From Bdellovibrionales bacterium GWB1_55_8 (GTDB lineage Bacteria > Bdellovibrionota > UBA1018), in assembly GCA_001769835.1 (NCBI GenBank), contig MEPR01000037.1:1-61898 (forward strand): a stretch of 61,898 nucleotides of DNA, written 5' to 3'. Shown piece by piece: positions 10,001-17,855 of this stretch; positions within the stretch are counted from its first letter, which is position 1; each line of letters begins with the position of its first letter. The position numbers were made by a program, and so were the translations under genes. The notes beneath the pieces are model-generated. The model had not been told where the DNA came from. It saw only the letters and a program-made list of their open reading frames with translations, and made no database searches.

Positions 10001-10506
10001 TTCCGGGTGTCCTGACAGGTTTCGAGCAGGAAGTAATCGACGCCGCCCTCCAGAAGAGCCTTTGCGTGATCGTGAAACTGTCTTTCGAGTTCCTCGAATT
10101 CAATTCCACCCGTGACGGAAATGGCTTTCGTCGTAGGTCCGATCGAGCCCGCCACAAAACGGGGCTTTTCGGGCGTGGAGAACTCGTCGGCTGCTTTTCG
10201 GGCCAGCTTCGCGGCAATGCGGTTGATCTCAAAAGCGCGGCTACCCAATCCGTACTCTTCGAGCACCAGGGCAGCGCCGCCAAAGGTGTTGGTTTCAATG
10301 ATATCGCAACCGGCCTCAAGATAGCCTCGGTGAATGGACTCGATCACGTCCGGACGCGTAATCACGAGATATTCATTGCAGCCCTCGAACTCGGGCCCAC
10401 CGAAATCTTTGGCCTTCAGATCACGGGCCTGAATGGCAGTGCCCATCGCCCCATCGAGGACCAGAATGCGTTCTCTGAGGGCGTGAATCAGCAGGTCTGA
10501 GCGCAT
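6997..10506 (-). CDS. metH: Cobalamin-dependent methionine synthase
   Basis: Transfers a methyl group from 5-methyltetrahydrofolate through cobalamin to homocysteine, giving methionine. All four modules are present in 1169 residues (E. coli MetH has 1227): the homocysteine domain with zinc ligands C227 and C290/C291 (GGCCGT), the pterin domain starting at GERTNV (339-344), the B12 domain with DVHDIG (725-730; H727 is the lower cobalt ligand), and the C-terminal activation domain with RGKRYSFGYPACP. I take the ATG at 10506, which has AAAGG upstream, rather than the GTG at 10524, which has no ribosome site. It leads a five-gene overlapping operon. Only 109 bases separate it from the divergent gene, too little for a cobalamin riboswitch. 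A cob(I)alamin adenosyltransferase gene lies about 1 kb away. Confidence 0.97.
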   Translation of the reverse strand: MRSDLLIHALRERILVLDGAMGTAIQARDLKAKDFGGPEFEGCNEYLVITRPDVIESIHRGYLEAGCDIIETNTFGGAALVLEEYGLGSRAFEINRIAAKLARKAADEFSTPEKPRFVAGSIGPTTKAISVTGGIEFEELERQFHDHAKALLEGGVDYFLLETCQDTRNVKAALLGIQRLFDEGSRRIPIAVSGTIEATGAMLAGQTVDAFLTSLSHIDLLYVGLNCATGPEFMTDHLRTLAALSPFPIACVPNAGLPDENGNYLESPKMVSAIVKRFINNGWVNLVGGCCGTNAEHISALSMLAKGQTPRTFSAASRSSLSGIDYLEITDETRPIIVGERTNVIGSRKFKEMITAEKYEEAAEIARVQVRNGAQIIDVCVANPDRDELKDMRSFMGQLVRKVRAPIMIDSTDVGVIASALTYCQGKSIINSVNLENGEERIAQIAPLARRFGAALVVGTIDEDAKQGMALTRQRKLEIAQRTHDLLTKKYGFASEDLYFDPLVFPCASGDAQYTGSAVETIEGLRAIKSAFPRCRTVLGISNVSFGLPQAGREVLNSVFLYHCVQAGLDLAIVNSEKLERYAGIPEKERQLSENLLFVRGGGDRVAAFAAHFRNKKTPEPLSQRAQLPLLERLSRYVIEGAKDGLQADLDQALRSMKPLEIINGPLMSGMDEVGRLFNKNQLIVAEVLQSAEVMKAAVNHLEPYMEKSASASRGKVLLATVKGDVHDIGKNLVEIILTNNGFDVINLGIKVPPEQLIEAARKHQPDMIGLSGLLVKSAHQMLATAEDFAKAGIKLPLLLGGAALTRSYVDRHIAKVYEGGTVTYASDAMNGLELAKTVVNSEKFAKFRSELAEGRAKLAESRPVAAPPPSVSQIRSSAVAILPELPSPPDFERHLIRNTPLEQIWGFINPLMLYGRHLGVKGSVARLLPHISDPKIRHELEINDPGSLEVADTVEVIKNEFRNTEVLQPAAVYQFFRAFSQGNSIELLDENEKTCANFSFPRQPGNNGLCLADYVSPKGGSADSVALFVVTVGRGVRELAEALKNRGEYLRSHVLQALAIELAEGYAELLHARLRAMWGYPDPVELSSIERFQARYRGKRYSFGYPACPRLDDQQILFQALRAEEIGVQLTEGMMMDPESSVSGIAFHHPAAVYFSVGTQGGSDEDQR

Positions 10507-10615
10507 CAAAGAGGAGCCTTTCACAGGGAATAATGGTGAACGTGAATGAGGTCACAAGAAAGCACAAAATCGCTGATGTTATCAACTCTTATTGTCTTTA
10601 TAAGGGGCATGTGAC

Positions 10616-11365
10616 ATGGTGCGTTGCATGCGTCGAAAGCTGAGTCTGTCATTTTTGGGATTACTCTGGTTCAGTAGTTTGCAAACGGGGGCCTTTGCCG
10701 CAGTTCATCTTCCGGGGTTTGTTGAGGGCCTCGAAAAACATCGGGCTCCCACTGCCTATTTGAGAACTTCGCTGGCTGCTTTGGGTTCGTTGCGGTTTCA
10801 AAGGTTTCCGGATGGAATTCTTGCTTCTTATAATCGCCTCACGAACCAGATGACCCTTGATGTCGCCATGAAAAGCACGACGGGAGGCGGACTGAAACCG
10901 CTGAATGAGCTTACCCCGGATCAGATCTCCACCCTTTATCACGAACTTTGGCACTGCTACTTCAGTAAGGTGCTGAGGACCACGGATCCGCTGTATCTGG
11001 ACTGGTTTCGAAGCGCACAATCACTCTATACCCATCACCACCGGGATTTTCATGATGAGGCATTTGCCGAGTTCATCAGCGAGGTGACGGCGGCATATCT
11101 TCAGATGCGGCGCTTGATGGAAGCGCGCGCTCCTGCGGCTCGCGAACGGATGCGCGCGAACGCAACGCTGAAAAAACTTTACGAGGATTCATTTGAATCT
11201 CAAATTGAAGGTTATTATCGGGCTTTTTTGGGTGATTTTGTTTCAAGCGGCGTGAATTTGCCTCACGGCGATCGGCTTTTGATTCTTGAAAATTTACTGG
11301 AAGGCAAGATCCAGAAAGTTTACCTGGACGCTTTTGACGAACGGCAATTTCGTGGCCGGAAATAA
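10616..11365 (+). CDS. Exported HExxH protein, putative zinc metalloprotease
   Basis: A protein of 249 residues with an N-terminal signal peptide (basic start, hydrophobic core, cleavage probably near GAFA-AVHL). It contains YHELWH (H109, E110, H113), a zinc metalloprotease HExxH signature, followed about 35 residues later by DEAFAEFISE, which could supply the third metal ligand. AAGGGG lies 8 bases before the ATG. It is divergent from metH and is followed by a hairpin terminator. The family is not one I can name; the substrate is unknown. An inactive relative cannot be excluded, though the HE..H residues are intact. Confidence 0.7.
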   Translation: MVRCMRRKLSLSFLGLLWFSSLQTGAFAAVHLPGFVEGLEKHRAPTAYLRTSLAALGSLRFQRFPDGILASYNRLTNQMTLDVAMKSTTGGGLKPLNELTPDQISTLYHELWHCYFSKVLRTTDPLYLDWFRSAQSLYTHHHRDFHDEAFAEFISEVTAAYLQMRRLMEARAPAARERMRANATLKKLYEDSFESQIEGYYRAFLGDFVSSGVNLPHGDRLLILENLLEGKIQKVYLDAFDERQFRGRK

Positions 11366-11394
11366 AAAAAGCCGGCTCGCTTTCGCTTACCGGC
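11363..11394. terminator. Bidirectional hairpin terminator between the HExxH gene and tRNA-Gly
   Basis: GCCGG at 11371-11375 pairs with CCGGC at 11390-11394, and the loop region contains GCGAAAGC-type sequence on the minus strand. Read in the minus direction the hairpin is followed by a run of seven T (11370 to 11364), a textbook rho-independent terminator for tRNA-Gly. In the plus direction it closes the HExxH protein gene but is followed only by TATTAAAATT. Confidence 0.8.
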
Positions 11395-11403
11395 TATTAA
11401 AAT

Positions 11404-11480
11404 TGGAGCGGGAAAAGGGGTTCGAACCCTCGACCTCCACGTTGGCAACGTGGCGCTCTAACCAACTGAGCTACTCCCGC
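11404..11480 (-). tRNA. tRNA-Gly (anticodon GCC)
   Basis: A complete cloverleaf of 77 bases with CCA encoded. The 5' acceptor strand GCGGGAG pairs with TTCCCGC, the anticodon stem CCACG/CGTGG closes the loop TTGCCAA (anticodon GCC, reading GGC/GGU), and the T-loop is TTCGAAC. The sequence is close to E. coli tRNA-Gly(GCC). A promoter lies upstream (11500-11528) and a hairpin terminator downstream. Confidence 0.98.
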
Positions 11481-11499
11481 ACCCCTATTTGTGAGACAT

Positions 11500-11528
11500 G
11501 TTTTAACCATGCTCAGCTTGAGCGTCAA
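11500..11528 (-). promoter_or_regulatory. Sigma-70-type promoter of tRNA-Gly
   Basis: On the minus strand TTGACG (11528-11523) and TAAAAC (11505-11500) are separated by exactly 17 bases. The tRNA 5' end follows 19 bases after the -10 box. It lies in the 89-base gap shared with the divergent adenosyltransferase gene. Confidence 0.65.
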
Positions 11529-11569
11529 GAGTTCTTTGATTATGTTGCGATAAACTCTGAGAGGTTCCA

Positions 11570-12118
11570 GTGAAAATTTATACAAAAAAGGGCGATGCGG
11601 GTGAAACGGGCCTCTATGGAGGCCAAAGGGTACCTAAAGACCACCTCCGAATCCGTGCGTACGGCGCCTTGGATGAGCTGAACGCGATATTTGGACTGGT
11701 GCTTTCCGAACCGTCGCTTGCCACAGACCTCAGAGAGCGGCTTCTGCGGATCGAAAATGAACTTTTTCAGCTGGGTTCCGAGCTAGCCACGCCGGCTGAT
11801 AGGAAAGTGCCCACTGAGCTCCTGGAATCTCCGCAAGTGGAGCTCCTGGAGCGTGAAATTGATGAAATGGATGCAGGTCTTCCCCCTTTGACCCATTTTA
11901 TTCTTCCTGGGGGGTCTCGAAGGGGTGCGCTTCTTCATCTGGCCCGTACTACTTCCCGAAGAGTCGAACGTGAGATGATCGCGCTCCACCACGTTGAATC
12001 GCTTCGAGCTGAAGCGCTCCGGTACATGAATCGTTTGAGTGATTACCTTTTTGTCTGTGCCCGGTACCAGAATCAGCTGGACGGGGAACCTGAGACGCCC
12101 TGGCAGGCCCGAAAGTAA
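11570..12118 (+). CDS. PduO-type ATP:cob(I)alamin adenosyltransferase
   Basis: A protein of 182 residues that transfers the 5'-deoxyadenosyl group of ATP to cob(I)alamin to make adenosylcobalamin. Family motifs are the N-terminal ATP loop TKKGDAGETGLYGG, then RAYGALDELNA, LARTTSRRVER and LNRLSDYLFVCAR, all in PduO/MMAB order. Start is GTG at 11570 with GAGAGGT before it. The gene points away from tRNA-Gly and converges on lnt (7-base gap). Together with metH nearby it shows cobalamin use; no corrin biosynthesis genes are visible here. Confidence 0.93.
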   Translation: MKIYTKKGDAGETGLYGGQRVPKDHLRIRAYGALDELNAIFGLVLSEPSLATDLRERLLRIENELFQLGSELATPADRKVPTELLESPQVELLEREIDEMDAGLPPLTHFILPGGSRRGALLHLARTTSRRVEREMIALHHVESLRAEALRYMNRLSDYLFVCARYQNQLDGEPETPWQARK

Positions 12119-12124
12119 CTCAAG

Positions 12125-13813
12125 TCACTCTTTTCTTCGCCAAAGCAGGAATGCACTCCCGAGCAGGCCCAATGCCAGCGCATGCGGTCCGAACCAGTCG
12201 CCCCATTTCAGCATCAAAGTCGAAACCGGCGCGATCAGGGGTACCGAAACGTTCATGATCTCGGGTTCCCCGATGCGGGTCTGATGACTGATCGTCCCGT
12301 CTGGAAGGATCAGTGCGGAGATTCCCGTGTTGGTCGAACGGAGCTGAGGAAGGCGCGTTTCAATACTCCGGAATATCACCAGTGACAGATGCAGCTGGGG
12401 TTCCTGATAAGGCCCGAACCATGAGTCATTGGTGATGTTCAGGATCATCTGGCTACCCATTCTGGCGGCGTCGATGACGTAATTAGGAAAGAGCGCCTCG
12501 TAACAGATGATTGGTCCCGTCTTCAGAACTCGATCCGTGCGATCGGGGTGTTCCGGTGTGGGTGCAAGCGGTACATTGAACACCTCGGGCCCCTCTCCTC
12601 GGCCGAAATTTCCGATTTGCGGGAAGAGATCCTTCAGGAACTGAATATGCTCCATGCCGGGAATGTACTCCCCGAAAAGAAGCAGGATGTTCTTGTGATA
12701 GACCTGCTGGTCCGATGTTTCGCCCTTTTCCAGCTGCACAGGTTGTGGGTGCAGGAAAAATAGCGAATTGAAGTCCTCGCCGCCCATCCGGTCGTACCCG
12801 CCAAAGAGAAGGGGGATCTGACGTTCCTGTACGAAACGTTCAACGAGCTGATCTCGAGCCAGCTCGTCAGGGGTCTGAGGAGTACGGAATGTTGAAGGAT
12901 AGGAGGTTTCAGGCCAGATCACGACATCCGGCTTTCTGTCGCCCGTTGAAAGAGCGTGATCGGACATTCCGAGAAGAGTTCCTACCACTTTCTCTGCCGC
13001 GCTCCGGATCCCTTTTTCAGAGGCGAGCTTTTCGATGTCGCCGATGTTGCCCTGGATCACGGCGGCCTGGAGTTTTTCCACCGGATTCTGAATGATTCCC
13101 TGAAGCGCGGAATAACGGGTTGAGCCGTAAATCCACGCTGAGCCCGATGCAATCGCTGCTACGATCAGGAGGGGGGTTGCTGGTGGCAGTGCTCCGCCGA
13201 ACTGCCAGACTCCGCGTCGACGAGTTTGCTGGAAGTTCAAGGCAAGCCACCAAATGGCGTAGTTCACAAGCAGGACGATGAAAGTCAGGAGGTGAGCCCC
13301 CCCGATATCCGCGGCCTGCCTCAGACGGTGGGCCTGATAAAACGAGTGTCCCAGCGTATCGACGAATAGTTTCGGCAGAATCCAATCGACTCCGGAATAG
13401 GTGAGGGCAAAGAAAGCGCCGGCTGCAAGCATGGTGGGACCGGTCCGTCTCGAGGCATCCAGGCGTTTATGAAAAAACGTGAACGCAGGCGCGAAAATGA
13501 GAAATTGTGGCTGGCAGATCAGGCCGAAAAGCAGCAGTCCGATGATCGCCACGGCCCACGGCAGCCCCGCGAACTGGTGAAGTACGAAGGCGACCCAGCT
13601 GAACCCCCCGAGTGTCATGAGAAAGCTGAGCCAAAGGCCTTGGACGAGAGCTCGGCGTGGTGTGCTGGCGCCGTGTAACACGAAAAACCAGGGGACCAGC
13701 GCAAACCAGATCAGGAAGTACAGGTCGAAAGGTGGAAACGAGAGAACGATGAGCAGAGCAGAAACAATCGTCCGCCAGTCTGGCGCGATTTGCCGGAGCG
13801 AAACTTTTCTCAT
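12125..13813 (-). CDS. lnt: Apolipoprotein N-acyltransferase
   Basis: Adds the third acyl chain to the N-terminal cysteine of lipoproteins at the periplasmic face of the inner membrane. The protein has 562 residues: about seven hydrophobic segments in residues 15-235, then a nitrilase-like domain with the Glu-Lys-Cys triad E302 (IWPETSYP), K374 (YHKNILLLFGEY) and C437 (PIICYEALFP), and a last membrane helix with the cytosolic end LLWRRKE. It fits with the several lipobox lipoproteins in this window. It is 38 bases downstream of the subtilase gene on the same strand, so the two may be co-transcribed. Confidence 0.96.
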   Translation of the reverse strand: MRKVSLRQIAPDWRTIVSALLIVLSFPPFDLYFLIWFALVPWFFVLHGASTPRRALVQGLWLSFLMTLGGFSWVAFVLHQFAGLPWAVAIIGLLLFGLICQPQFLIFAPAFTFFHKRLDASRRTGPTMLAAGAFFALTYSGVDWILPKLFVDTLGHSFYQAHRLRQAADIGGAHLLTFIVLLVNYAIWWLALNFQQTRRRGVWQFGGALPPATPLLIVAAIASGSAWIYGSTRYSALQGIIQNPVEKLQAAVIQGNIGDIEKLASEKGIRSAAEKVVGTLLGMSDHALSTGDRKPDVVIWPETSYPSTFRTPQTPDELARDQLVERFVQERQIPLLFGGYDRMGGEDFNSLFFLHPQPVQLEKGETSDQQVYHKNILLLFGEYIPGMEHIQFLKDLFPQIGNFGRGEGPEVFNVPLAPTPEHPDRTDRVLKTGPIICYEALFPNYVIDAARMGSQMILNITNDSWFGPYQEPQLHLSLVIFRSIETRLPQLRSTNTGISALILPDGTISHQTRIGEPEIMNVSVPLIAPVSTLMLKWGDWFGPHALALGLLGSAFLLWRRKE

Positions 13814-13851
13814 AGGCCGACGATCTTAGACTGAAAGATCCGGGGGATCAA

Positions 13852-14973
13852 TCAATCGGCAAACCCGGGAGCCTCGGTGATCGTGTTCAGGAGAGAAACC
13901 GGGCGTCGAGCGACCAGCTCGCTGGAGGCCCGCTGCGTCGGGCGACCGGGCTTCCGGGTGTTGGCCTCACGCAGAGCCAGGAGAGCTGAGTAAGCATTCA
14001 CACGCCCCCCGGTGGCCAATTTACCTAGAAGCTGCGGCATCGGGTCGACGGAATTCATGATCAGCTCTCGTAGCTGAGGAGGCGTAAGTCCGGGATTTTT
14101 TGAAAGCAGAAGTGCGGCGATTCCGGAAACGAACGCGGTTGCCTGCGATGTTCCAGTCATGGTGCCATATCTTCCACCAGGGAGTGTGCTGTAGATGTTC
14201 TCTCCAGGTGCAGCGACATCGACCTGCCGTTTGCCCCAGTTTGATGAGGGCAGGAGGTTGTTGTTGATGTCTGTCGCAGCGACGGAAATGATGTTCGAAA
14301 GACGATAGGCTGACGGGTAATACGCATTTTCCGTCAAATCGGTGTTCTGGCGTTCGTTGCCTGCGGCGGCAACGAACAGAACTCCCTGGGCTTCGGCGCG
14401 CTTGATCGCAAGGAATTCTTCTTCAGAGAATTCGGGTCCTCCGCCGCTGTAATTGATGATCTTCGCTCCGTGGTCGACCGCATAGGTGATGGCTTTCACC
14501 GTATTGGAGAGGTTCACGGCACCGGAGTTCGTGTCTGAGTAGTATTTCACCGCCATGATCGAAACATTATGGGCAACGCCGCTGACACCGTTTTTCGCGT
14601 CTGACCAGGCACCGATGATGCCGGCCACGTGGGTTCCATGACCATGATCATCCTTGGGGTTAGCTTTGTTATTGACGAAATTCCATCCGTAGACAGGCGT
14701 TCCAGGTGAGCTGGGATCTTTCCAGATGTTTTGTTTCAAATCCTTGTGCTCCGGATCGATCCCGGTATCGATCACGGCAACAATGATGTTTCGATTGCCC
14801 TGTTCAATTTTCCAGGCATCAACCGCCTGAATATGGGATTTCGCTTTCGTGTTGAGCAGCCCCCAGTTCTTGAGGACGGTTTTGGTCTCGGGGACATATC
14901 CGAATACGGTTAGGCTGCTTAAACTGAATCCGGTTACGGATATCGAATACAGCACCCATTTCAACACGCGCAT
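13852..14973 (-). CDS. Exported S8 (subtilisin-like) serine protease
   Basis: A protein of 373 residues with a signal peptide (first 25 residues). The catalytic triad is intact: D69 in VIDTGI, H112 in HGHGTHVAG and S276 in GTSQATA (the common form is GTSMAT). The oxyanion asparagine N206 is in AAAGNE. A short N-terminal stretch between signal and catalytic domain could act as a small inhibitor segment, but it is shorter than a usual I9 domain. It sits upstream of lnt and is divergent from another exported HExxH protein. Function is protein degradation in the envelope or outside; substrates are unknown. Confidence 0.92.
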   Translation of the reverse strand: MRVLKWVLYSISVTGFSLSSLTVFGYVPETKTVLKNWGLLNTKAKSHIQAVDAWKIEQGNRNIIVAVIDTGIDPEHKDLKQNIWKDPSSPGTPVYGWNFVNNKANPKDDHGHGTHVAGIIGAWSDAKNGVSGVAHNVSIMAVKYYSDTNSGAVNLSNTVKAITYAVDHGAKIINYSGGGPEFSEEEFLAIKRAEAQGVLFVAAAGNERQNTDLTENAYYPSAYRLSNIISVAATDINNNLLPSSNWGKRQVDVAAPGENIYSTLPGGRYGTMTGTSQATAFVSGIAALLLSKNPGLTPPQLRELIMNSVDPMPQLLGKLATGGRVNAYSALLALREANTRKPGRPTQRASSELVARRPVSLLNTITEAPGFAD

Positions 14974-15080
14974 AATACCGCCTTCTCAACTTCAACTGAT
15001 GCGTGCCAAACGCAAGTTCGGCATCCACAGAGAGGGAACTGAGCAAGTCGCGTGCCTTCGTTGAGTGGAAATGCAATTAA

Positions 15081-15096
15081 ATTTTACTCGTAAAAT
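15081..15096. promoter_or_regulatory. 16-bp palindrome in the divergent subtilase/HExxH promoter region
   Basis: ATTTTAC and GTAAAAT form perfect 7-base arms around TC, in an AT-rich part of the 231-base gap between two divergent exported-protease genes. TTGACA occurs about 55 bases further on but lacks a good -10 partner. It may be an operator for one or both genes; the evidence is symmetry and position only. Confidence 0.35.
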
Positions 15097-15204
15097 CAGC
15101 TAGTTGAAATTTTAACGGTGTCATTTTCTGTTGAATTGCTGACTAAAGTTTTGACATCTGTGGCCAATAAATTCGTTTAGTCAGGTATTCAGAAAAACCA
15201 GGGA

Positions 15205-16092
15205 ATGTCCGATAGAAACAGTATGGTAAGATCGCTGTTTCTCATCGCTATCCTATTCTTTGCCCTCGGATGGAGGGTTCCGGGGCCGGTGCCCGATGTG
15301 ATGGCCGAAGATCGCATGCAGACCGCGATCGAGGTGCTCGCACGTACAGCCACAGGTCACACCCTGTTAGACAGGGCTGCCGCAAACTGGGGAGTTCGGC
15401 GCAGCGATTTAAAAAAGAAGTTTCGATGGGGAAATGTATCGCGCACGCACGCAGTTCTGACGCGCCGTCTGGATTCAAAAACGGGAAAGGAAATCAGAGA
15501 GCGCGAGATCACGATTTATATTCGAAGAGACGGTTCCCTCGAGGAACTGGTGCTCGACATGGCTCATGAAATGGTCCACGCCATCGCCCGACCGGCATGG
15601 GACCCCTATGACCCGGCGCTCACGGCTGGACGTTACATCTCGGCTGCGATTGAAGGTGAGGGGGGGGAAGTGGACGCGATGGTCACCGAATGTTCGGTGC
15701 ACCGCGAGCTTGAGACTCGAATTCCCCTTTCAAAAAGGTGCTCACGTTATCTTTCCTCAAACGGAGTTCCGGATCGCGCGCGAATCCGGAAGGATTTTTA
15801 TCAGGTCGGAGAATACTCTGCTGATTTGAGCCAACGGCTGGGACGAGATCGCGATCGATTGCCGCTTCTTTCTTCGTCTCCACCTGAACTGCTTTCGTCC
15901 ACCGGGCGGGCCCCTTATCCGGTCGCTCTCTTTGAAGAGTACGAGGAGCTTATGCGCGTGGCTTGCGAGAATTCCCGAAAACGGATTGAGGTGATTTCAA
16001 GTCAGTCGCTGCGTACGCCGGCCTCGATTTCCCATCCTGTTCGCGAAACCACCGAGCAGTTCATCAAAAGCCGCTGCGTTTCTGGAACCTAG
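15205..16092 (+). CDS. Exported HExxH protein, putative metallopeptidase
   Basis: A protein of 295 residues. A hydrophobic signal (residues 9-24) is followed by a mature part with MAHEMVHAI (H121, E122, H125), a zinc-binding HExxH signature, and EGEGGEVDA about 30 residues later as a possible third ligand region. SprT-like and other gluzincin families share this layout, but I cannot assign one. The start is uncertain: AGGGA directly abuts the ATG at 15205, and the next ATG at 15223 has no better site. The C-terminal 60 residues are charged and have no recognisable motif. Confidence 0.65.
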   Translation: MSDRNSMVRSLFLIAILFFALGWRVPGPVPDVMAEDRMQTAIEVLARTATGHTLLDRAAANWGVRRSDLKKKFRWGNVSRTHAVLTRRLDSKTGKEIREREITIYIRRDGSLEELVLDMAHEMVHAIARPAWDPYDPALTAGRYISAAIEGEGGEVDAMVTECSVHRELETRIPLSKRCSRYLSSNGVPDRARIRKDFYQVGEYSADLSQRLGRDRDRLPLLSSSPPELLSSTGRAPYPVALFEEYEELMRVACENSRKRIEVISSQSLRTPASISHPVRETTEQFIKSRCVSGT

Positions 16093-16141
16093 CGGCGAGT
16101 AGGGGCACGTCCGTTGCAATTTCGCCGGGCAGGAGGTGCCT

Positions 16142-16444
16142 ATGAGCATCCTCGGATGGATTGTATTTGGATTTATAGTGGGATTGATCGCCCGGGCTAT
16201 CATGCCTGGAAAAGATGCACTCGGCTTGATTGGCACCACCGCGCTCGGTGTCGTTGGTGCACTCCTTGCCGGCTGGATCGGCCAGGCGTCGGGATGGTAC
16301 CAGGCAGATGAAGGTGCCGGATTCATCTCGGCGACGATCGGTGCAGTGGTCGTTTTGGCGATCTACTATGCGATCACAGGGCGACGTCGGCGACGGCTCG
16401 GCTCGACTACAGGCAGCCGTGATCAAGACCGCCGAGTAGCCTGA
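16142..16444 (+). CDS. GlsB/YeaQ/YmgE family small membrane protein
   Basis: A protein of 100 residues with three hydrophobic segments rich in Gly and Ala (ILGWIVFGFIVGLIAR, then GLIGTTALGVVGALLAGWIG, then a third ending in AIYYAITG) and a basic tail. This is the transglycosylase-associated (GlsB/YeaQ) family; members are often stress-induced but have no firm biochemical role. GGAGG 6 bases before the ATG at 16142 fixes the start; the GTG two codons upstream overlaps that site and is unlikely. Confidence 0.85.
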   Translation: MSILGWIVFGFIVGLIARAIMPGKDALGLIGTTALGVVGALLAGWIGQASGWYQADEGAGFISATIGAVVVLAIYYAITGRRRRRLGSTTGSRDQDRRVA

Positions 16445-16450
16445 TCCGCT

Positions 16451-17098
16451 TTAAAGAGCGAGTCCCAGGGCGTACACCCATACGCCCGGGACAAACTCGA
16501 TTTTTTCAATCTCTTGAAAACCGAGACGTTCATAAAACGGGACTGGCTTGATGCCGCAGAAAACGTGAATGCCTGGGATAGTTCGTTTTCTGAGATCGGC
16601 TGAAAACCTGTCAATCAAAGCGCGTCCCGTTCCTTTGCCGCGAAATTCAGCATCAGCATTGATGTGAAGATGCGCCGGATAGCTGGAAAGAATGGTTTTC
16701 CACGCGCTCTCTGAAAATCTCGCTTCCGGCCAATCATCAAGTCGAAAAGTCCTTTTGAGAAAGCGTTTGGTGTCCGCGTTTGGCGGGAACCGTTTTGAAG
16801 CGATCTTGAGCGCTAATTGTAAATCAAAAAACAGTTTTCTCTTTTTAAGGAGAGCTGTATCCGGGCAACCTGTCAGATAAGCGCAAACATGAGAGCTCTG
16901 CGCAGCTACGTAAGTCCACTCAGGCAGCAGCTTTTGATAGGGACCGACCCACTGCTCGGAAAAGAAACTCCACCGGTCCGCGGCAATGGCCTCGCCGGAG
17001 TTTCCTGTTTTGCAGCAGATATCGCGTATTGCCGGCCAATCGCTGGGCTCGGCTTTCCGGATCAATAGCTGAACGTCATTATTCAGAGTCTTGCTCAT
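16451..17098 (-). CDS. GNAT family N-acetyltransferase
   Basis: A protein of 215 residues. The acetyl-CoA motif A is in the C-terminal half: AHLHINADAEFRGKGTGRAL, with the R-G-K-G-T-G phosphate loop, followed by PVPFYERLGF, the usual motif B. The substrate is unknown. The start lies 20 bases inside the end of the upstream 3D-domain gene, so translation is probably coupled. The two genes do not share an obvious pathway. Confidence 0.85.
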   Translation of the reverse strand: MSKTLNNDVQLLIRKAEPSDWPAIRDICCKTGNSGEAIAADRWSFFSEQWVGPYQKLLPEWTYVAAQSSHVCAYLTGCPDTALLKKRKLFFDLQLALKIASKRFPPNADTKRFLKRTFRLDDWPEARFSESAWKTILSSYPAHLHINADAEFRGKGTGRALIDRFSADLRKRTIPGIHVFCGIKPVPFYERLGFQEIEKIEFVPGVWVYALGLAL

Positions 17099-17738
17099 CG
17101 TCGAATGTCATGAGGTGCTCGACGCAGGAACCGGGGGAAGGCGGGGCGATGAGCCGAATCGTGAGCGGCTTCATGTTCCGGATGCCCTGCTGAACAAGAT
17201 ATTCCGAATTGCGTCTGAGCCCGATGAACAGATCCACGCGGTCTTGTTTGATGGCTCCGCCGACATCTTCCGCACGCCAGATGCCATCGTGAATGGAACC
17301 ATCGGGAAGAACCATTCCAATGGTCTCATCGATCTGAACAATCGACCCGAGGGCGATTTTTTTCGGATCCACGGCAATGCTTTTGAACGGGATGAGGGGA
17401 CAGGAGCCGACGCCCAAACCCCATTCGCTCGAAACCACCCAGTAGCGGATCTCGCCATTGATTCTGCCGGCGTAATTGACGGTACGGCCATCGCGCAGAC
17501 GCCCGGTGCCTTCGATGTCCATCGCTGCACGGAATCGACTCGGTACTTCCGCAAGGACTTTGCCGCTCATAGTGCGAATCACGGTATCAATCGGATCCGA
17601 CGCGTAATCAGATTCTAGGACGACATAATAATTGGTATTTCTGAAAGTCCCGATCAAATCCGAAAATTGTGCGGAAGCAGTCGAAAAAGTGGCAAATGAC
17701 GCTAAAACCAACAGACCCTTCGCCAGAAGCTGTTTCAT
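17079..17738 (-). CDS. Exported 3D-domain (MltA C-terminal-like) protein
   Basis: A protein of 219 residues with a clear signal peptide (cleavage near TASA-QF). Residues 110-180 form a 3D double-psi barrel as in MltA: IAVDPKKIALGS, then HDGIWRAEDVGGAIKQ and RVDLFIGLR, which include the aspartates that name the domain. MltA-type enzymes cut peptidoglycan glycan strands. This protein lacks the larger MltA insertion, so it may be a minimal lytic transglycosylase or only a related fold. GGGGGGGA precedes the ATG. Confidence 0.75.
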   Translation of the reverse strand: MKQLLAKGLLVLASFATFSTASAQFSDLIGTFRNTNYYVVLESDYASDPIDTVIRTMSGKVLAEVPSRFRAAMDIEGTGRLRDGRTVNYAGRINGEIRYWVVSSEWGLGVGSCPLIPFKSIAVDPKKIALGSIVQIDETIGMVLPDGSIHDGIWRAEDVGGAIKQDRVDLFIGLRRNSEYLVQQGIRNMKPLTIRLIAPPSPGSCVEHLMTFDDEQDSE

Positions 17739-17822
17739 GAAATCCCCCCCGGGTTATCTTTAAGAATGCGGAATGCGCGCGATCCTCTATGCAAATGCCC
17801 AACTTGTAAAGGGGGCGAATGC

Positions 17823-17855
17823 AAAAAAGATCTCCTGCGCATATCAGGCTTTTTT
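17823..17855 (-). terminator. Possible terminator of the 106-residue exported protein
   Basis: On the minus strand, just past the TAA, an A-run is followed by CCTG, seven loop bases, CAGG, and then six T. The stem is only four GC-rich pairs, with A/T tracts flanking it, so it is plausible but weak. Confidence 0.4.

Noticed and set aside
10507-10615. Cobalamin or SAM riboswitch before metH
   Set aside because: The gap is only 109 bases and shared with a divergent gene; no B12-box or SAM-type stem pattern is visible.
11404-11480. tRNA-Gly as an integration site
   Set aside because: No integrase, no repeated tRNA 3' end and no foreign-looking block next to it.
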